This document shows positions 12,115 to 22,526 of a stretch of 64,000 nt of DNA, piece by piece (the stretch's first letter is position 1; the number at the start of each line of letters is the position of its first letter). Below the pieces are notes generated by a model. That model saw only the letters and a list, made by a program, of their open reading frames with translations. It was not told the DNA's origin and did no database searches. The position numbers and the translations under genes are program-made. The stretch is taken from contig CM055871.1 of the NCBI GenBank assembly GCA_029582165.1, positions 2,735,501 to 2,799,500 on the forward strand, read 5' to 3'. Source of the stretch: Portulaca oleracea. Its lineage: Eukaryota > Streptophyta > Magnoliopsida > Caryophyllales > Portulacaceae.

Positions 12115-12825
12115 AAATTGGAAAAATATAATCTAAACTTTGGGCTTATTGAAACAAATAATCCGAACTTACAACTTTGTTATCGATGAGTTGAATTTTT
12201 AACATCTATTATTTTTAGCATCCACAACAGAGTTAAATTCATTCGAAAAATGGCGTGGTGGTGTACATGGAACTTTTGTAGCTCAAAAAAGGATTTTTCG
12301 ACATCAATAATATCAACTTTTGGGAGATTGGATATTAATAATACAAACTATTTTTTTGGACACTGGCAGTACCAACTATCGATCTATTTTCCCCCAACAG
12401 TATATCGCTGAATTATTATGGTTTTAACTTATCGAAAAGATGATGTAGCTCCATGTGTGACGTGGAAGACAATTTATTGTCCCCGTCAACATTTTCTACA
12501 CTAGCATCGGCGCACCGTGTTCCACGTCACACATTATGGAGCCACGCCATGAGCCAAAACCATACCAAATCGGTGATGTACTATTGTTGAAAAATAGGTG
12601 AATAGTTGGTACTGCCAATATCTAAAAAGATAATTTGTATTATTAGTGTCCAATAACCCCAAAGTTGGTATTACAAACATATACTTCATGTTTAATATTG
12701 TCACCACCAGGTCACTTTTTGGACGAGTTTACCTAGATGGTGGATGTTAAAAATAATAGATGTTAAAGTTGCAGTTCATCCATAACAAAGTCTAACACTC
12801 TAACTCCAACTTGGGGAGTTTCCAA
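12115..12825. mobile_element. Long foldback (palindromic) element, about 0.7 kb
   Basis: Two pairs of inverted arms share one axis. The outer pair is about 12160-12232 with 12735-12810 (shared core TTAACATCTATTATTTTT). The inner pair is about 12285-12420 with 12560-12690 (cores AATAATACAAA and TTGGTACTGCCA). No coding capacity. It is either one long hairpin MITE or one MITE nested in another. It ends about 150 bp upstream of the GH9 ATG. Confidence 0.7.
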
Positions 12826-13011
12826 TCTCTTTCGTCCCTTGACTTATGGGGGAATCTTGAAAATTCACTGTGCTCAGCTGTCCCAGTTATTTAAATATTT
12901 GAGTCCGTTGAATTTATCCCTAAATTATGTAATATAAGAGGCCTTATTTATGTATTATGGTTACCAGTTTATGAAGAAGATCGCTATCCTTTTCTGGGTG
13001 CATCTTTTTTC

Positions 13012-16000
13012 ATGGCAGCAAAGTCAACAAATGTTGGGTGCATCAGTACTGTGAGCAGCACCATCTTGTTGTGGACATTTGTTACATTGCTTGCACCTCA
13101 CTTCTCCACCATTGCAGCTGTGCCTCACCCTTCTCAGAATTACACCCATGCACTCCAAAAGGCCCTTCTCTTCTTTAATGCTCAGCGCTGTATGATTCCT
13201 CGCCTTCTCTTCTTTAAACCTATCCTATGTTCTTCATACTATATACTACTTCATTCTGTATTCTCTTTTGGAACTAACTTACTTTAAAGAATGTGATTTC
13301 AAAGACAGACATTCCAATGCTCTACGAACTCATTCTAAGGTCATTAACTGTTACAATTGCATTAGTAGTTGTTCCTGATTCATGTATTCACTAATTATAA
13401 AACAACTGTCATAGAAATCTGTACGTATAGTGGTATATGTGTTCAATGCAGGATAAACATAACTTGTTTCAACTATGAAACTTTCTCTACTCTATGAACC
13501 TATGCAATGTATTGTGTATTTCTTTGCTCTTACATGTGTGTTGTACTAAGTCAACCTATTGTAATCACAAGTAAACCATACATTCTGAGAGTAAGACAGC
13601 TCACCTGATCACTCCAATGTGATTAATTGTTGTTATAATGTAGCATTCAGTGTGATCCAGAGTGAATTATCTTCACAATCATGTTGCACAGTAACTTCTA
13701 GTCAGAGGAGTGATTCGTCTCCAAGTCCACTCTGTTACACCTTAGCGAGTGTTTGGTTGGTCAATAGCCTTTGATAATTGCTCAACTTTCCCAAGTTTAA
13801 TTATTTTCCCGATGTTTGGTTGTATTTGGGTCTTGGGAAAAATTTTACAAGAGGCTCACGTACAATTTCCCACAGTCACTCCGAGAAAATTTCCCATAGG
13901 AGGAGGTAGGGGAAATTTTTCCCCTTCCTTGAGATTATTACCAAACGCTCTCTTAGTTTGTAACATGTCCCTGTCCGGTCCCCAACCACTCCACAAAGAA
14001 AAAACAATTCATTTCACATGTAGCATGGTTGACTTAGATCTTATTGATAGGAGATCTCCCTTTAATTGAGTATCTTTGACCACTGCTTAGGATCTATTAG
14101 AATAGGAAATACTCCTGTTGTGCCCCCCTATGATATTCAAGAGTTCAATGATTATCATTAAACTAGTCCTAACACCTATGTGGGTATCTAATTAGAGCTG
14201 GAAAGAAGTTCGAGTCTGGGTCAAATTTGGATCTGTCAATGTCAAAATTCAGACAATGAATTGATGAAGACCATTACCCAATTGCTTCTGTGGTCAGACT
14301 AGGCCAGACAATAGAACTTACCTAAAAATCAGGTCAAAATCAGGTTCAGATAATAGAAATATAGTGATGTAGAACCAAGAGAATTCTTCAAGAATTCACT
14401 CAATTCAATTCAAAAATCATCAAAGTCTACCTAATCCCTAATACACAAGGGACTTATATAGCTAAGAAACCTAACATAATTAAGGAAACTAGAATATGTC
14501 AAATCCTATAAAATACTAACCTAATATTATCCTAATATCTTAGGAACTAAATATCATTGATATATGGCTAGATCTCCTTATTTTGATAATCCTAAATATT
14601 GCTAAAGATTACCAATATAATCAATAAAATATAAAAGATCTCTAAATATATGGAAAGATATTGATGTCTTAACCCATTCTTTACTCTTATCCTGCATCAT
14701 ATAGTCTTTGAGTTTTCGATCAAATCAGTCAATGTTGAACAAAAAATCTATGAACAAAACCTTCCAAGAAATCTATGACCAGAACCAGGAATTATTTCAT
14801 TTCCCACTCTGATTTGAATACAGTTTTGATGGACGAATTTAACTGATAAGATAGCATGTCTAGGAACACGCTTGTTGATTACTTGGCAGATAAGATTTCT
14901 AAGTTGTTGTGATCACTCTGAATAGACTGGAAACTTTGTTATTTTTCCATGTACTGAGCTATGTTGTACAGCAGGAAAGCTCCCAAAGAACAACGGCATT
15001 TCGTGGAGAGGCGATTCAAGTTTGAAAGATGGAATGTCTGATTCAACATTTTATAAAGACTTGAAAGGCGGTTATCATGACGCGGGGGATGCCATCAAAT
15101 TCAACTTCCCAGCCTCTTTTGCTATGACCATGTTAAGTTGGAGTGTGATTGAGTACAGGCACAAATACGAGGCTGCAGGGGAGCTCAATCATGTTAAGGA
15201 AATCATTAAGTGGGGAACAGATTACTTTCTCAAGACCTTTGATTCTTCTGCACCCTCCATTGACAGGCTAGTCACTCAGGTACAATCAATACATATATGT
15301 TGAGCTAGTATCTCTGCCTTCTTTTTATCTTTTACTTTGCTATTCTGGTTCATTTCTGTAGTGTCATCCTCCATTCTTCATCTGCTTGTCGATACCATAT
15401 GATGCATATTGCATAGAGGAATGAATGGTTTCTCAACAAAGAAAATACGATGTAAAGTGAAGATACGGGGTTAACAATTGTGGTAAACAAAATTTTGAAA
15501 GGAAGATTTGAAATTCTCGCAGGTAACCTACAACCAATGTCCTCGGATTGCAACACATTTCATCCTGTGCGTGCATACAGTTAGAAAATGGATCAACTAG
15601 GTTAAAAACAGCCTGAATAAGTAACTAGATGAATATAAATCAGAAGTGTGTTAATTTAATATATCTGCAACAGGCCAGCCTTGAGTATGAAGTATGAACT
15701 AAACTCAATACTTGAAATCATTTACATACATAGGCTAGCCCAAAAAACAAGAAAAAAGGGAAATGATCACCCGGCTGCACTCATTTTTTGCTGTTGAAGA
15801 TGAGATTATATATTGTGTTGAGTAAAGTAGAGTAGTAGAGTGAGTTAGTGATGGTTTTCGTGACAGGTTGGGATTGGGATTGGCGACACCTCAATCGGGA
15901 ACGATCATTACTGCTGGATGAGAGCAGAGGACATTGACTATCCCAGACCAGTAACAGAATGCCACAGATGCTCAGACCTTGCTGCAGAAATATCTGCCAC

Positions 16001-18534
16001 TTTGGCAGCTGCATCTCTGGTTTTCAAGGATGATGACAACATTTATTCAAAGAAACTCGTGAAAGGGGCGAAAACACTATTCTCATTTTCAAGAAGGCAA
16101 AGAGGGAGATACAGTGTAGGAACAGAAGCGGACTGGTTCTATAACTCTACTATGTACTGGGATGAGTTTATATGGGGTGCGTCCTGGTTATATTACGCTA
16201 CTGGAAACTCTTCCTATCTCCGGCTTGCAACCACACCTGGTCTCGCAAACCACGCTGGTGCATTCTCAACAAGAAGCCCAGGTTACGGCGTCCTCAGCTG
16301 GGATAACAAGCTTCCTGGAGCTCAAGTAACTTTGTTTTCCCTCCTTGTCCTTGCTTAGTTATTAGTATACATGCAATATGCAGTCATCGTTTTAACTTAG
16401 ACAGCGTTTGGTTGGTCAAAAACCCTGAGGAAATTAGTCTGTTGAGTTGTCCCACATCGGCCTTTGACACCCATATTGTGGTGTTTATAATGGCTTGGGT
16501 GCCTCAACCTCCTAAGCTAGCTTTTGGAGTTGAATTGGGCTCAAGTCCATATTTCACATAGTCAATCTTCCCCATGTTTGGTCATACATTAGGAAAAATT
16601 TCCCTTAATTTCTCTCGGTGAAAACTTCCAATGGTTCTTACCACACGCTCTCTTAATTTATCGGTTATGTCCAGACCCTACCTAGCTATATCACCTATTC
16701 TGGACATAGCTTCTGCCAGGATTCGCTTTTTTGTTTTTCTGATCTGGAGATTACAAACCAGACCATTGTTTTCCAGTGCAATAATCCATAGGTTTCAACT
16801 TCTATTCATCACTGTGATATACCTTTATCGACATAACCTTAGCTGTTAGTCTTGATGAAATAGTCCCCCCCCCCCCCTCTCACCCTACCATTCACTGGGT
16901 ATGAAGCTAGTAATCTGAGTTGCCTGAAATTTGGGTTGGAATTTCATTGCCTTATGACATATTACCTTCTGTTATGACTCCTACTTTCCAGTTCATGTCA
17001 ACATCAAAATATAGGATAGATGGATTTGAACATCGTAAATTAAGCAATGGTATATATTTCTCTTTTACATGTGTCTGAAACGACGTTTCTTGTCCTGGTT
17101 TTAGGTGCTTCTGAGTCGTCTAAGATTGTTCTTGCGCCCTGGTTATCCTTACGAAGACATGCTCAATTCATTCCACAGTCAAACTAACAAAATTATGTGC
17201 TCCTACATATCAAGTTCGGGGATATTTAGAAGAAGTAAAGGTAAGCAAATCCTTGACAACAAACAATCAAGAACCGAACCCTCCCTGGACATTAGTTGAA
17301 TGAATGACTTGGTTGGTTGCATATATTTTACAGGTGGGTTGATCCAGTTGAACTCTGGTAGACCTCAGCCTCTTCAGTACGTAGTGAATGCTGCATTCTT
17401 AGCTGCACTATACGCTGATTACCTTGATGCTGCTGATATCCCTGGTTGGTACTGCGGTCCTGATTTCTTCCCAACTCAAGTCCTCCGCAACTTTGCTAAC
17501 ACCCAGGTCCTCATTTCTTTTTTGGAAAATTGGATTCTAGTGGTCCCTACTTTCAGCTTCTATATGTCAGTAGTTTCTTTTTTTTTTCTTTGTATTCTGG
17601 TGGTCGTGAAAAATGGAAAAATTGTATTATATATGGTAGGACGTCATAGAATCAAGGGGCTAAGTATCACGGATTTTGACTTGTGTTTGCTCCAAAATTT
17701 AGCACAACACTTCCCCACAAATTTTAGTGAATTTACAACGTTTGTCCCAATTTTTTTCGATTTTTTTTTCCTAATTTTTATGATTTTTTTCCTCTTTTTT
17801 TCCTTAAAAAAATAATAATAATTTCAAGGATTCTCAAAAAAAATAATTTAAAAATTATCTTAGCAACTACATTTTATAACCTTTCTAGGAGCATGAATGA
17901 AAAAAAAACGAGACAAATGAGAGCAAGGAATGAAAAAAATTACAAAAATAGGGAGGTAGATTTGGTACAACTGGAACACAATTTTGATTTTTTCAATTCA
18001 AGACGACCAGAATACCAAAAGAAAGAAAAAAAAACTGGTTGCATACAAAAATTGAAAGTAGGGATCACTAGAATCCAATAATCCTTTGTTTTTTTCTTGC
18101 ATTATTTCAGACTATAATTTTTTTTGCTGGTTTGACAGATTGATTACATACTTGGGAAGAATCCTGCAAAGATGAGCTATGTGGTGGGGTACGGTAAGCA
18201 GTATCCAAAGCAAGTACACCACAGAGGAGCATCTATCCCTGACGATGGGATAAAGTACAGCTGCAAGGGAGGATGGAAGTGGAGAGACAGCAACAAGGAC
18301 AACCCGAACACCATAGTAGGTGCCATGGTTGCTGGCCCAGATAAATATGATGGCTTCCGTGATGTTCGTAACAATTATAACTACACAGAACCCACCATTG
18401 CAGGGAATGCTGGTTTAGTCGCTGCACTTGTCGCCCTTTCTCCTGGAAGAAATAGCCATGGAATCGATAAGAATGCCATGTTTTCTGTTGTGCTTCCCAG
18501 TTATCTGACTCCCCCTCCACCTTGGAAACCTTGA
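13012..18534 (+). CDS. KORRIGAN-like endo-1,4-beta-glucanase (GH9, class A type)
   Basis: Six exons: 13012-13189, 14972-15279, 15867-16325, 17105-17240, 17334-17506, 18139-18534; all junctions are GT-AG with matching phase; 549 aa. GH9 enzymes cut beta-1,4-glucan, and the KORRIGAN branch is membrane-anchored and supports cellulose synthesis. Residues 18-37 are hydrophobic (anchor or signal). The GH9 core starts [20 protein letters not shown]96-A-G-D99 holds the catalytic base; HHRGASIP (H446) and D493/E502 in the final signature complete the active site. The C-terminus ends PPPPWKP as in KORRIGAN proteins. Those are about 620 aa with a cytosolic N-terminal tail of some 70 residues. That tail is absent here: the first in-frame ATG after an upstream stop is at 13012. 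Either the tail is lost, or an upstream exon was missed. Introns host a solo LTR and MITEs. Confidence 0.92.
13743..13950. mobile_element. MITE in GH9 intron 1
   Basis: About 200 bp with inverted ends (GAGTGTTTGGTTGG on the left, CCAAACGCTCTC on the right) and internal modules of the type GGGAAAAATTT. A second member is at 16398-16660. A related, less clear member is near 26.45-26.79 kb. Confidence 0.6.
14365..14699. mobile_element. 335-bp solo LTR in GH9 intron 1
   Basis: Starts TGATGTAG and ends CTGCATCA, flanked by perfect 5-bp direct repeats TATAG (14360-14364 and 14700-14704). There is no internal retroelement sequence next to it, so it is a recombined solo LTR. The parent family is unknown. 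Confidence 0.82.
16398..16660. mobile_element. MITE in GH9 intron 3, split by a solo LTR
   Basis: Same family as 13743-13950: left end GCGTTTGGTTGGTCAA, right end CACACGCTCTCTTAA. The 119-bp solo LTR at 16440-16558 interrupts it. Confidence 0.6.
16440..16558 (+). mobile_element. TRIM-type solo LTR, family A copy 1
   Basis: 119 bp from TGTTGAGTTGTCCCACATCG to ATTTCACA, with a perfect 5-bp TSD TAGTC on both sides. Near-identical copies are at 19714-19833 and, inverted, at 29064-29183. The very short LTR and the TGTTGA...CCCACATCGG start are typical of miniature LTR elements (TRIMs). Confidence 0.9.
16865..16877. repeat. Poly-C run
   Basis: A run of about 13 C followed by a CT-rich stretch in GH9 intron 3. 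Confidence 0.8.
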
Positions 18535-19700
18535 TACGGATCGATGCCTAGTGTCTACCATTGTCAATCACTTGGGAGTTGTTGCATGTCACCCTTAATC
18601 AAACCTCTCCATTTAACTTCTATACATGCATCTTTCTTTCATTTAACCAAAAATGGGTATATGCTTTTTATCTCAAATATTAAGACAATGGGCGTAACAA
18701 TTGACAATGGCAAAATTCTTTGACTCATCCTAGATGTATTTTGAATTTTGACAACTAAATTGTTGGACCTCCAATTTAATCCTTCCCTCCCCCAGAAATC
18801 TTATCTCAGCAATCAACCTTGGAATTGAGTAGCAAAATTAAGCCATCTTCTCAAGCACAGATGATGATTCTAACCTCTTCTCCACCATTTGATTATGTCC
18901 TATCCGATTTCATCATGATCGTGTTCAAAGAGAAGATCGTGCAAGTAGCTGCCATAGAGCTTTATGTCCTTAAACTCCTAAGGAACTGGGCAACATTGGA
19001 CCCACCCTTCAAACCATTTCCCTTGTCTATTCCACCAACTTAGTCTTTGGATGAGGTTTCGATCGCTTTAGACTGACTTTCCAACTCGCCATGAATCCAA
19101 TGACAACATGCTTTCTAGCAGAACCTTGTATTGTTCTTATACCAATGTTTTGGGTCATTCATCAATTAGAACCCAAGAATGTCTTTCTTCTGATGATCAT
19201 CTAACTAAGGAAGTTCATATGACCCAACCCACTACTTTCTTGATCCTAATCCCTCCTATGGAAATTTGGGCCTATTGTATGGCCACACATATTGGACCAT
19301 GATACCCAATAGGGTTTAAGCTAAGGGAATAGCTGCCAATATAAGGCTAGGCTAATTAATTAGGTCAACTCAATTGATTATAATTATAATTGGTAACATC
19401 CATTCTGCAAGTCTCTCTATCTCTTCACGTTAGCGAACCATGTATGCGCTAGGGTTTTAGGGTATGAATCTAATGGTGACTCTAATAGGATAGCCAACAT
19501 GAACTACTCAAGGTTTTCATGAGCAGATAACGACATAATGATCCTTCTGCTTTCGCATAAATGTTAGTCCTCATTTTTCCTACACCTCCCATATCAATAA
19601 GCCCAAGGAATCATTGTATGGTCTTAGACAAGTCCCATGGGCCTAGTTTCACAAACTCAATACTTTTCTACTCCCCCTAGGTTTCAATACAACTGGGGTA
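18535..19700. other. Downstream of GH9: 3' UTR, then no recognisable feature
   Basis: The first 100-200 bp are the likely GH9 3' UTR. The rest has short open frames without recognisable domains. I see no gene. Confidence 0.5.
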
Positions 19701-19713
19701 ACTCCTCCATGTT

Positions 19714-19833
19714 TGTTGAGTTGTCCCATATCGGCCTTTGACACCCATATTGTGGTGTTTATAATGGCTTGGGTGCCTCAACCTCCTAAGCTAGCTTTTG
19801 GGGTTGAATTGGGCTCAAGTCCATTATTTCACA
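19714..19833 (+). mobile_element. TRIM-type solo LTR, family A copy 2
   Basis: 120 bp, TGTTGAGTTGTCCCATATCG to TATTTCACA, with a perfect TSD ATGTT at 19709-19713 and 19834-19838. It differs from copy 1 at only a few sites. Confidence 0.9.
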
Positions 19834-20016
19834 ATGTTCATTCATCCTTGCTCACATCACTCTTATCCTACTGCTCTATTTTGATAATATCATCTTGGGA
19901 GCTCCATTTTTCCGTCTTTTTCGTACAATTCGCCTGTCTTGTTCCTTAGTTTCCTACAAAGGATCTCGAGAATGTTCATTACTTCCTACTAGGGGCTCTG
20001 GTGGGTCAAATGCTCT

Positions 20017-20319
20017 GATAGTTTGACACCCTTTTATGATGTCAAACAAAATACTTTTATGCACTACGTACTACGTTGCTTCAACTTTCGCTCTTTCAAA
20101 CCTTGCAACTCTTCTGTACTTTATCACTCCATGTTATCACTAATGGATGAATTTCTTCCTAACCCCTTTTCTTACAGGAGTATGGTTAGTTCCTTGCAAT
20201 ATTTAACGATGATGAGGGTAGATAAGGCTTATGCTATTAATATTGTTTCTCAGTTTATGCATACTCCTATTCATTATACATCATTCTCATTACTTGCACA
20301 ACTATATCATTGTTTTTAA
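20017..20319 (+). mobile_element. Ty1/copia reverse-transcriptase fragment
   Basis: The translation includes YRSMVSSLQYLTMMRVDKAY and VSQFMHTPIH, matching the copia RT region usually read as YR.LVG.LQYL..TRPDI. Only about 300 bp remain, without other domains or LTRs. Confidence 0.72.
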
Positions 20320-20470
20320 AAAATCCAAAGTGAAACTACAATGTTCAATTGCAAGTTTGCAACCATACCAATAAAACTACCAATTTAAATTCATATTTTT
20401 TGCATTTAAAGATATGGCCATCTGGCCATTTCTCACACAAAGTTTTGGTCCCAAGTTTTTCTGGTCCCTG

Positions 20471-20494
20471 TTTTTTTTTTGGGGGGGGGGGGGG
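20471..20494. repeat. Adjacent T10 and G14 homopolymers
   Basis: Ten T directly followed by fourteen G. Prone to slippage or assembly error. Confidence 0.9.
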
Positions 20495-21505
20495 AAGTAA
20501 AGCTAACAACCTAACATCTAAATTTAAAAACAAAATTGGCAATCGAAAGGAAATTTAGAGTGTTACCTGCAACTGCAAGATAAAGCAAAAGTATAACAAA
20601 GATGATAGAAATTACAAAAAATGAGGGAAGTAACTGAACCAAAGAAAACAGACACCGGGAATATATGCAAAACCCAAGAACTAGGAGAAAAACCTACAGA
20701 CCGCAGTAGTTAGAAAATAATCCACAATAAGACATAAAAGAATACAACGATCACAATCATAGTATATGATTCCATTTCACAAAGATCACACTATAATTTC
20801 AACAACTTTCTCACACTCTCCAATAGCATATAATTACATGGGAGATAACTCTCTTCTCTCTCTAAAAAAAAATAGCAATAACCGCAATGGTAGCTCAAAA
20901 GACCATACAAGTGAATAAATATTAAAAACCCTAATTTCTGCAAAATATGACATTGGCTAACACGGACGGTGTCATCCGTGTTGCCAGCAACACTGTCCAT
21001 GTGTGAGGCACGCCTGTGTCAAACTGTAGTGCCCCAATCCAGCTCTCTATTTGTGACACGACCTGTGCCACTCTCCAAGACACCCGTGTTGCATGGAATC
21101 GGGTCCAAACACATGTTTTGAGTTTTTTCCTTTACCTCTAAAAAGATCCAACGGACCATAAGCTAATAGTAACTCTCCTTCAAAAGTGATATTAATCACA
21201 GTTGTTACGGGAAAAGTGGTGAGGTAAATGATGATAAATTTGAAGAAAAAAAAATAGTGGACCAGCAGAGTTTTACCATTTGAAATAAAGCTTTAATGAA
21301 TATGAGGGAATGATATTTATTTTTTATTTCGGATACATTTGGCTCATTCACTGGACCTCTGTCTCAAATAATGATTAGTAATTTTTATATGTTAAGGATG
21401 GGAGATATCAAACTCCTCACGATAAACATAGCTTATTTACTACACAATTTTCATTAATGTGAGATTTTTGCTTCCATCAAAATTCAGGTCGAATGTTAGA
21501 TGATA
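20495..21505. other. Gene-free interval
   Basis: AT-rich DNA. I recognise no gene or structured element. Confidence 0.4.
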
Positions 21506-21510
21506 GATAG

Positions 21511-22316
21511 TGTGGAACCATCTCAACCAAAAGTTTAAGCTCATGATTGAAGCCCAGGATTGGTTTTATACTCTAACTAGGGGTGGCCAGAAAATCCGAA
21601 ATCCGAGATCCGTTCCGAAAATCTGAAAATCCGATCCGAAAAAACGGATAAATTTTAAATCCTGTGGATCGGTTATCCGATCCGTTATTTTTTCCCGGAT
21701 CACGGATCGGATACGGATCGAGAAAAAAATCCGCGGATAATGGATCGATTAACCGAAAATCCGAAAAATTGAACTTTACACTCAGTGAGACAGTCAGTGT
21801 CTAAAACCCACGCCTTACCCTATTAATTATCCAACTCCCTGCTGTCTGCATACTATTCAGTTGTAATTTTTTTAATGTTTCATGATCCGTGGATATATGG
21901 TTATCCGATCCGAAAGTCCGGTTAACCGTTACTTTTGGATCGGATACGGATCGGCAAATCTATTATCCGTAAAGTCGGTTATCCGAAAGTGCGGTTATTC
22001 GTAATTCTCGGATCAAATACGGATCGCCAAATCCACTATCCGAAAATGCGGTTATCCGATCCGTTTTTATGTTCGAATTGGATATCCGATCCGCGGTCAC
22101 CCCTAACCCTAACAAGCCCCCTCTCGCGAATGCCCTTTGGCCTTGAAGCGTGGAAGCTGCAAAGGCCTTCTTAACCTTATGCAACCGAATACGGGGATGC
22201 TGAGATTCGAACCTGAGACCTCTTGCTCAAGTCTGGCTCTGATACCATGTGAAACCATCTCAACCAAAAGTATAAGTTGATGGTTGAAACCCCAAGAATG
22301 GTTTTATAATCTAACA
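21511..22316 (-). mobile_element. Miniature LTR retrotransposon (SMART-like), LTRs about 69 bp
   Basis: Two direct repeats starting TGTG[AG]AACCATCTCAACC: left 21511-22114 (interrupted by a MITE at 21579-22104) and right 22248-22316. A perfect 5-bp TSD GATAG flanks the whole element (21506-21510, 22317-22321). On the minus strand a PBS TGGTATCAGAGCC follows the right LTR, and a purine tract (GAGAGGGGGCT) precedes the left one. Without the MITE the element is about 270 bp with a 133-bp interior, so it codes for nothing and depends on other elements. Confidence 0.88.
21579..22104. mobile_element. hAT-like MITE with iterated GGATCGGATACGGATCGG-type modules
   Basis: Inverted ends AGGGGTGGCC and (complement) AGGGGTGACC. 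The inside is a dense array of degenerate CGGATCGGATA / TATCCGATCCG words in both orientations. It lies within the left LTR of the miniature element. Flanks CTCTAAC/CCCTAAC are an imperfect TSD. The end motif resembles that of 50020-52544. Confidence 0.75.
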
Positions 22317-22526
22317 GATAGGGATATTTACCCTAGCTACCACCTCTTTAATATAAGAGGTAATGATATAATATCATTACCAAACATGACATGTATATAT
22401 GGACCATTTGAACGTGAAAGAAATTTCACCATCAGTGCTTGCCCTGCATCATTACGGATTTTCCTTTGCAATGAATTTTCTTTTATACAAACTATCATAG
22501 GATATGATTTAGCATCATATAACATC

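Noticed and set aside
18233..18520. Minus-strand open frame of 95 codons
   Set aside because: Antisense to GH9 exon 6, which carries conserved catalytic residues on the plus strand.
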